Below, piece after piece: positions 56,482-64,000 of a stretch of 64,000 nt of DNA (position 1 is the first letter of the stretch; each line of letters begins with the position of its first letter). The DNA comes from Solenopsis invicta. Taxonomy: Eukaryota > Arthropoda > Insecta > Hymenoptera > Formicidae. A model generated the notes under the pieces. The model made no database searches. It was not told the DNA's origin and saw only the letters and a program-made list of their open reading frames with translations. The stretch spans positions 7,543,001 through 7,607,000 of the forward strand of contig NC_052666.1 in NCBI RefSeq assembly GCF_016802725.1, in the 5' to 3' direction. A program made the position numbers and the translations under genes.

Positions 56482-59400
56482 TTATGATATAAAAATATTT
56501 ATGTCACATGAAACTTTGCCGTTTTTTTTTGTATGGCGATTTAATTTTTTTTGTTCTTTATTAATTTTCTTGCAATGTTGCTGTATGCGTAATTGCATAT
56601 AGTATTGTACAATATAAGAAATTATATCGTTCATATGGATTGAACAAGGAAAAGAGAAAATATTAGCCCTAATAGCTGTATTGAGAACATCATCAAAAAC
56701 AGTTGATGATTCAGCATGCTGCAAAAATATATTTTCCAATGATTGAATTAAATAAAAAAAATTTATATTAGGATGAATAAAAGGTGATTTATTATGTTTA
56801 TTTAATCTATTTAAAAGAGCAGCTGCCGACTGATCACTGTAATTTTTGGGATGCATGATAGCATTTTTACAAACCTCACATCTGATAAATTTATAAATTC
56901 TATTTAAAATATCTGCCGTAAAACAATATATTACGCAGTCGCTTACTTCAGGGCGACTATAATCGTGATCAGCAAGGTTCTTAAAATTCCAATCGTCGTA
57001 TTTGACAGCGTTATTAATTCTATCTTTAATTTCTTTTATTAATGCTTTGGATGTTAAAGGGTTTTTATAGATAGATTTGAGATCAGATAGAGAGATGAGA
57101 ATTTGACTTTCTTCTGATTGGATAATTGTGCAATTGCCACTGGCAGGAGGTTTGACAACCACACCAAGGATACATAGGATACAGTAGATCTGTAAGAACG
57201 TAGGTGTGCCAGGATGGTCATTGGATCCATCAATTTGCCTTACACTACCAAAAAATCTCTATAAAATAAAAATAAACAGTCACACATATACAAATTTAAT
57301 AAAAAGTAGTGTACTATGACAAATCTCCTATAAGACAAATCTCGGTTATAATCTGAACGTTAATCATTAGGTGCGGCCAAAGTTTCTTTACAAATGATTT
57401 GAAGCTTAATTTGATTTACTAATCAGAATAAAGAATTTCACAAATTGACTAATCAAAAAATGCATTTGCAGCATCATCTTTACCATACCCGTTTTCTACT
57501 AAATAAATAAATTCATTCATTTATTTTATACCATAAAAGTAAATATATCAAACCTCGAGAGCATCTTGGTTTACTTTTCCTGTATATAATTCGTTGAATC
57601 CATACTTCTCTACAAGTTCACAAGTTAAATCCATGCTGGACTTCAACGTCACTCTCAAACCATCAACAGTTTTCGTAGTTAGGAATAAGTTTTTGCTTAT
57701 TTCCTTCCGTCTACGCGTTCTTCCCATTCGTCCAGTTTTTTTAGTGACTCTTGCAAAATCTATACAATGTTTTGTAAGGCGAGGTGAAAATAAATATGTT
57801 AATTATATAAATTGTATAATTTACCTTAAAATTTGAACAGTCTGGTTTCATTCCTTCTGAATCACTGCCGAGATTTAATGCATCAAACATCTCGTTCATC
57901 CACTCGCAAAATACGGCGGTAGATTCACAATCCTCTAATCCCGGCAGCCCAGCATCTCTATAAAAACGCAATCCTTTGGCCATGGAATTGCTGAAAACCT
58001 AAAAATATTGAGAATGTATTATGGCTACATGTATATTATATATATGTATATATATAAATATATATGTTTTCTTTTTATGTTAAAGAAACATTAAATTTCC
58101 TGTATAAAATAAGTAATAAAATTATATTGTTAACATACCTGTACGGCTAAAGAAACTTTCATCTTATCTGAGCATTTTAAGGTAATGTGATTATCGGTGA
58201 GTTTATTGCATACTCTAAGAGTCGAAACCAATTTACTATCTTCTTTTTGAAGAATGTGAAAATGTTCCCATTTTATAAATAATCCGTTGGGATCCATCTA
58301 GTAACACAAAAATTTTATAATTATTTATGATTCACAATTATTATACAATAATCATCACAATGCAAATGCAAAATCCAGTTACAATAAAAACATTCAATAC
58401 ATTATAAATTACCTTCAGCTGCGAATTATTGACAAGCCGGTTGCGAATGGTCTTAATAAGATGTGGAGTGTCAGAGAAAACAAAAACTTTTCTGTCCTTC
58501 ACCATGGGGTGTAAAAAATAATTTTTTAGTCCCTTCCTTTTTCCGCTCACTCCTATATTTTCCCAAAAATTTCGATTTGTTGAAGCACCATCGGTAATAA
58601 CGGCGTGAACTTTAGCTCCAGCATTTTCTACCAATGAAATTGCTTTTACTACAAGTTGTGTTAAGACGTAGCCAGTGACTGGTCCGCGTGAAGCAAAGCC
58701 AGCGATTGGTTGAATATACACATCAGCGAATGGTTTAAACATTATAACTAATCCGTCGTCTGCTTTTTCATTCAGATTTGTGGCGTGATTATCTTCACCA
58801 AAATCCACAAGACCTTTGTACGTTAGATTAGTACTCTTTACGCTGATACTTTTGCGAGAGGACATTTCATCGATGAGAAGCGCTCCGAGCCTCTGCAGAT
58901 CTAATTTGTCGGCCATAAATTTGGTGAACAATTTGAAAAAGTTCTCATCAAATCCACACTTCGTATCGATAATAGAGAGATACATGTAAAAAATTAAATC
59001 TGTATTTATTGGATTTAATATTGCACATTAATGTAAGGAGTTTCTGAGAAATCTTTACCTTCGAACTGTTCGTATAGCAGGTAAAGGCAATATGCTTTGG
59101 TTACGTAGGAATCTGTAGCCTCGAGGAGAACGCATATGTATTAACATGCATAGCAGGATCCATTCTTGGGAGTATCGTCTTCCTTTCAAGCTTTTGCATC
59201 GACTTGTTTGAAAAATTTCCTTTATTGCAGTACGCTGAAGTCCGGAATATTTTGATCCATTAACAGTTCTTCCGTTTTTGTTTTATACATTTTTTTAAAT
59301 TTAGCTTCTTTTTTTGCAAGCTGGGTTTTCGATTTTTTAAAAGAGTGTAAAGCTCGGGATTTCATTTTTTTGGCTGCTGCATTTAGTTTTCGTATACGCT

Positions 59401-60897
59401 GTAACAGCTTTTGTTCTGTCAATGAATGCGTTAGGCGTATACTTTGGCTCTTCTTCTCACATTGTTTTGTTCGCAATATACGTTTGGCCAATGTTCTTTT
59501 TAAACGAATACAATATTTGCATGCTTTTTTGCTATCGCTCAATAACAACAGACACTTATTATGCCGCCACTTATCCAATTTATCTTCGTAAGCGTAACGG
59601 TGGTCTATTTGTTGCAGTTCATGCCTCGAAGTAGTAGAGCCGATACAGATTTTCATAGAATCCACTTGACTTAGCAAGATTTCGAGATGCTCAATCTCAG
59701 TAATTGGTTCCTCGAATAATCCAATTGCAGCGACAGAATGGCCTATAACATTTATCTTTGCACTTATGCCCTTGTTATCCTCGGATAAAATTATTTCTTT
59801 TTCAATCTGGAGGGAGACAGTATTTCGAAAGTCTTTATAATAATTGCTGATGTAAAATCCAATGACGTAGACTCCATCAAAAATTTCATTTGCCATCTGC
59901 CAAGCCTTCGGCATGCGAATAGTATTATGTAAAATGTCCTGCAGTGTCAAACGGCGGGCCTTATCCAACACACTCGGTACCTATAGAAACAGAGGAAAGA
60001 AACTTAAGTTAACATAATATTTCTAAATACACTTTAAATATGTAAGTAATAAATAACAATAATAAATAATAACGTCAATACATTAGTAACGGGTTCGCTC
60101 TCAGAAGTATCCATTGTTTCTAAAAATTTGATTGCCTCCATTGACTGCAATGTTAAACGGGTCTTATCCAATACATTCGGTACCTGTAGAAACATAGGAA
60201 AAAAAACTTAAGTAACAGTTCTACCATAATAATATTTTTAAATAGACTTTAAATATGTAAATAATAAGTAATAATAAATAATAATGTAAATACATCAATA
60301 ACGGCTTCGCTCCGTTCGCTCTTAGAAGTATCCATTATTTCCAATGATTGATCGATTGCCTTCATTGACTCCATTGTAGCTCCAAAAGCTTCATTGGAGA
60401 TTGACATATCGATAGAAGTGTTTTTATCCGGTGCTATCTCCGCAGTTGCTGTAGAAGCAAAGACTTGGACCAATATTGCGCTCTCCGACGGATGTGTGTC
60501 GGCGATGTTGACAAATTCTGTCCATGGAAAAATCGATGGAACAGTGCCAGGCTTCAGTCGCGGAATTTGAGTTTTAGCACCCTAAAAAATAACAAAATAC
60601 TTGCAATATATTTGATGATACTATACGTACTATATAAATGTATCATTTTATGAATTTACTTACCACGCCAACTATATTTCTATCCGCATCTTTTAGAATG
60701 TTTTGCCACACAATATTGCTTGGGTGAAAGTGGTTTTCGCACACGCAATGTTTTTGCGTTAATTGCACGTTTTTTCGACGTACAGCAGCCTGCCACTGTT
60801 GTTGCATATCTTTGTTTTTTGGAACACAGAAAAAGTGTTTTTTGTCAGGGTTACTTTTGTAGCCCAAGGTGCAGCCTATTACTATGCAGCGAGGCAT
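56482..60897 (-). CDS. P-element-type THAP transposase
   Basis: Nine exons: 60664-60897, 60294-60581, 60082-60183, 59059-59980, 58413-58983, 58139-58297, 57825-57998, 57554 to about 57785, and 56482-57258. Exon 1 is a THAP zinc finger (MPRCIVIGCTLG ... CENHFHPSNI), which binds DNA. Exon 2 has RLKPGTVPSIFPW. Exon 4 has a basic coiled coil and the helical part before the RNase H fold (RGYRFLRNQSILPLP). Exon 5 carries the catalytic core (GALLIDEMSSRK, AVITDGASTNRNFW, FVFSDTPHLIKTIRNRL). Exons 6-9 continue through the GTP-binding-type insertion to VNQDALERFFGSVRQIDGSND. Conserved and mostly open; total roughly 1,150 residues. Lesions: a one-base frameshift near 59225 and no AG at the expected acceptors of exons 5 and 8. 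Exon 3 looks like a duplicated start of exon 4. Probably recently dead or nearly active. Confidence 0.85.
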
Positions 60898-60949
60898 TGT
60901 ACCAAATAGACCAAATACAGACTTGGGTAGTAACGGTAGTAGCTAGTTA

Positions 60950-61115
60950 AAAAGTTAATAGTTAAACAAAAGTTAAAAAGTTAGTAACTTAATTTAGTTA
61001 ATTTTAAATGCGTTAATTTTTAACTTTAATTTTTTATTTATATAACTTTTAGCGTAACTAATCTAGTTAATTTAGTTAATCTAGTTAAAAAAATGTATTA
61101 ACTTACCCAACTTTA
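60950..61115. repeat. TTAGTTAA-rich tract in the P-like element
   Basis: Many copies of TAGTTAA/GTTAAT just upstream of the transposase start, inside the left flank of the coding region. Possibly promoter or transposase-binding sequence. Confidence 0.45.
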
Positions 61116-61380
61116 AGCAAATATAAAACACAAAATTCACGAAACAAACGAAACTCACAAAATTCACGAAACGCACAAAACTCACACAAAATGCAAGCAA
61201 TCAACGAAATGTGCAACCTGCATAACCTAGATCAATCGAGGATGCGATCGATACGATGCAGGATGCAGGGATGCAGGTAGGAACTAGCGCCTCTTGCGGA
61301 TTTTCTGGGCGTAAGGAGACATTCGAGGGACGCGTAAAAGCATAGCGAAGTATAAGCAGTGTCACCCCCGTGGTTGCAAC

Positions 61381-61608
61381 GCACTCGCGTTTGAACGGTC
61401 ACCGTCGTTGCGATCGTCGAATTCGGCGGATACTTCGCGTGAACGCACGTGTGTAGTGTGTACGCCTTTGGTCGTGCCGTCGCCTTCCGTGCGATCGGCG
61501 GACATTACTGCTACACGCGTGTGTACGCTTTTGTTTATGCCGTCGCCTTCCATGCGACCGCCGGACCGTTTCGATAATCCGCCAACACCTGTGTATCTGT
61601 GATTTGAG
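61381..61608 (+). promoter_or_regulatory. GC-rich 5' region with tandem repeat
   Basis: GC-rich DNA leading to the ATG at 61609. It contains two ~72-bp repeat copies centred on GTGTGTACGC and GCCGTCGCCTTCC.TGCGA (about 61455-61565). Together with 55970-56197 on the other side of the P-like element it probably formed one promoter/leader region. Confidence 0.45.
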
Positions 61609-61675
61609 ATGGATCAATATACAAAAGATCTTTTGATTTCATGGGGATTCGCCAAACTTATCCCACAATTCGAAG
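61609..61675 (+). CDS. First exon of a SAM-like gene
   Basis: ATG at 61609 reads MDQYTKDLLISWGFAKLIPQ and meets a GTAAG donor at 61676. It closely resembles the first exon of the SAM-like gene at 45826 (same length class, same WGF..F.I..F pattern and same splice position). No second exon is recognisable before the window end, so the gene either continues beyond or has lost the rest. Confidence 0.5.
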
Positions 61676-61879
61676 GTAAGTAGTTAACAATCAAAAATCT
61701 GTCGCCGTTGAGACGCGGTCGAGTGATGCGGACGTGTTTATTACACTTTACACCGCGCTAATTTTTTTTTGCCGATCGCACGCATCGCATGCGTACCGGG
61801 ATGTGTTTGTCTCGTGTTTCTACCATCCTTGAATTTCCTGATTGTTTTTGACCGGGTGCCTTTATAATCTAAAGCCAAA

Positions 61880-62585
61880 TCTACAATGTGCTCTTTGCTT
61901 CCTGTTTTTTTGCCTCTTAACACGTGTGTGAAGCTAGCATCTCAAATGTTAGCATCTCATAAATAAACTGCAAATTTACTTGCATCCGGGATAGTTCCAC
62001 AGTTTCTGATAGCTATCTTTTAACAATAGTTCCGATGAATTTACTATCAAAATCGCGATTTAAAAAATGAGATGCTAACTTCCGATAACACCTCATAGCA
62101 TCTCATCGTATTTCGAATACATGATCACGGGGGAGTAAGATTCCGAAGAGTTTTATATTCTACACACATTCTGTCAATAGTTCTGACGATTAAACTTCGT
62201 AGAAAATAATTTATAGTTACAAAATTACAAGCTGGTTAATATTCGAGAGTTCTAGTCATTGTGAAATATTTTTTGTGCAGTTCTGAACGTATTAAACAAT
62301 TTTCTAAAGAGTTCTGGTACTGCCAACGTTGTATTACTTTAAAAATAATTTATAATATCGGAAAATGCATTTTGAGACAAATAAAAGTGAGATGCTGGTC
62401 GATTTTCGAGAGTTCTTTTGAGGTGCTATCCAGAACTGCATTTTTAGATGGTAAAAATTTTTGGAAAAATGAAACAACTTCGGTAGTGCCTAGAACTACA
62501 CGAAAAATATTTTATAATGTCGAGAAATACGAAATAGTCGCAAAGAGGTTAAGAGGCAAAAACAGGAAGCAAAGAGCACATTGAC
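61880..62585. repeat. Inverted repeat pair with ~630-bp spacer
   Basis: CAATGTGCTCTTTGCTTCCTG...GCCTCTTAAC at about 61881-61921 returns inverted at about 62548-62583 (GTTAAGAGGC...CAGGAAGCAAAGAGCACATTG), differing mainly by two T residues. The spacer has several GCATCTCAT motifs. Confidence 0.7.
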
Positions 62586-62589
62586 TTAA

Positions 62590-63708
62590 GAAAAGAAGAA
62601 GAAGAAGGTTAACCAAAAACACTGCTGTAACATTTTTATTTTATTAATTAATTTAGCTCTAAAGTAATTTTTTTAAGATATATGATGAAATCTGCAACTT
62701 AAGGATGTAGGTATTGCACGTACAGTCCCTGTAAATTAAATTGAAATTGGAAATGTGTTAATATCTATACTTTAAATAAATTATATACATATAAAAGTTG
62801 TGTGAATAACATTATATTTTTTATTTAGTTATATATTTTTATAGTTTATTTACTTTATTTTTTATTTAAAATTATATTATTTTTAAAAATAGAGAGAACA
62901 ATTTCTATTTTTTGGTATAATGACTTTAAGTATTTAAGATAATTTATGCAAAATTTTATTTCAATTCTCTGCTTAGTTGTTCTGTAAATAAATAAATAAA
63001 TTTTGTTAATTTACAGAACAACTAATCTCTACATCGCAATAAAACTTTACATGACTAATCTTGAATACTTAAAATACCTACATTAAAAAATTCAGATTTT
63101 TACCATTATTTCTTAATTATATTTCCACTTAAGGCGATGCTGGAGTGACGGCCGAACTCCGACGGTCCTGCGCCATCTACTAAGTGGAACTAAAAATGTC
63201 GATAATATCGATATTTTTAGATCCATTATCATTTGAGTTCTGCACTCATCCTTGTCTTTTCAACAAACGAAACTGCCCAACTCAGTACCGTATATTTCGA
63301 CAGGCACGCTCGGGCCGTTTTGTAGGCGGATGAGTTTACGCGAAACAATTTTTTGTCCGACCTGTTGGGTTTCTGCTGTTGAATAAGGACGTAATGTGTT
63401 GGCAATATACATTGCACTTTGACACTACGCTATCTCTTTTCGCTGCATGTAACAAAAAGAGATTGACGTTAGTCAGACTAAATGTTTAGCACATTTATTG
63501 CCATTTCATTAGAAAATGATGTATATAATACATAATACTAAAATTATATTTTCATGTCAAACATGAATATGGCAATATTTTGTAGGCAATATGGAATGAA
63601 TCCTTCATTCCAATCGCCCGTTTTTATGAAACGCAAAAATTTTTCATAGTTTCTCTATTCTCGTTTGCTTATGTTTGCCTATAAGATAGGCAAATACAAA
63701 CTTAAAAT
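62590..63708. other. AT-rich DNA, no gene recognised
   Basis: No supported exon, RNA gene or element boundary. A minus-strand frame at 63229-63417 shows no signature. Confidence 0.5.
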
Positions 63709-64000
63709 AGTCAGCCCACGATAAACGCCTCTGATATCTAATTAATAATAGTCAGCACACGGCAAACGCCTCTGATATTTCATTAATAATAGTCAGCCCA
63801 CGGTAAACGCCTCTGATAATTAATTAAAAATAATCAGCCCACGGTAAACGCCTCTGATATTTAATTAATAATAGTCAGCACACGAAAAACGCCTCTGATA
63901 ATTAATTAAAAATAATCAGCCCACGGTAAACGCCTCTGATATTTAATTAATAATAGTCAGCACACGATAAACGCCTCTGATAATTAATTAAAAATAATCA
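63709..64000. repeat. 41-bp satellite array, runs off the window
   Basis: Seven full copies of a 41-bp unit (AGTCAGCCCACGGTAAACGC...) and the start of an eighth. Unit starts: 63709, 63750, 63791, 63832, 63873, 63914, 63955 and 63996. From the third unit on, two variants alternate (AATCAGCCCACGG and AGTCAGCACACG), giving an 82-bp higher-order period. Confidence 0.95.

Larger units (their letters stand above)
56206..61372 (-). mobile_element. P-like DNA transposon, full length (5.17 kb)
   Basis: The ends CACGGGGGTGACACTGC (56206-56222) and GCAGTGTCACCCCCGTG (61356-61372) are exact 17-bp inverted repeats. Both are flanked by GTTGCAAC (56198-56205 and 61373-61380), an 8-bp target duplication as P elements make, here itself a palindrome. 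An inner inverted block TTTACGCGTC lies 25-45 bp inside each end. The element encodes a THAP-domain transposase on the minus strand. GC-rich DNA on both outer sides was one continuous 5' gene region before insertion. Confidence 0.92.

Noticed and set aside
61741..62584. Two lysine/arginine-rich frames as a gene pair
   Set aside because: Their basic ends are the two arms of one inverted repeat read in opposite directions.
63709..64000. CRISPR array
   Set aside because: The 41-bp units are contiguous with no unique spacers; a satellite.

Overview
The window reads as nuclear DNA of an insect, most likely a hymenopteran such as an ant. It is AT-rich, its genes are split by short GT-AG introns, and most of it is built from insect-type transposable elements: a P element, CACTA/CMC elements, mariners, a hAT foldback, BEL/Pao, and EN-RT-RNase H non-LTR elements. 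The species assignment is inference. I see no tRNA, rRNA, CRISPR array or bacterial-style operon.

Left part (1-19.6 kb). A five-exon DUF4806-type gene lies on the minus strand at 1.2-3.4 kb. Next comes a broken CMC transposase (3.7-5.5 kb) carrying a solo LTR and a truncated mariner, then a 949-bp hAT-like foldback (6.3-7.2 kb). A second CMC transposase is spread over 8.7-18.1 kb. It has been split by a 5.1-kb non-LTR retrotransposon and by a deleted mariner that itself contains a solo LTR. Each insertion has its own target-site duplication, so the order of events can be read from the DNA.

Middle (19.6-44.7 kb). A second copy of the deleted mariner lies just upstream of a 15-exon plus-strand gene (20.5-38.0 kb). 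This gene has a coiled coil, a C-terminal BEN-like domain and, in exons 4-6, a motif very like the C-terminus of the DNA-end-resection factor CtIP/Sae2. Its tenth intron holds a second non-LTR copy (23.8-28.95 kb) and a complete BEL/Pao element (29.06-36.07 kb). Downstream lie a relic of the CMC 3' end, several foldback MITEs, a Q-rich/RGG-rich remnant and a GC-rich LTR-like remnant.

Right part (44.7-64 kb). A 6.42-kb CACTA-like element bounded by CACTG...CAGTG termini and TA carries two decayed genes: a SAM-domain-like gene, then a C2H2-plus-DDE transposase gene whose ATG overlaps the stop of the first. After it come a lone P/THAP9 C-terminal exon and a 220-bp direct-repeat pair. Then comes a nearly intact 5.17-kb P-like transposon (56.2-61.4 kb) with 17-bp terminal inverted repeats and an 8-bp palindromic target duplication, inserted just upstream of another SAM-like first exon (61.6 kb). 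The window ends inside a 41-bp satellite array.

The most promising items are the BEN/CtIP-like gene, the P-like element in a 5' gene region, the two-gene CACTA element, and the pair of mariners that share one internal deletion.
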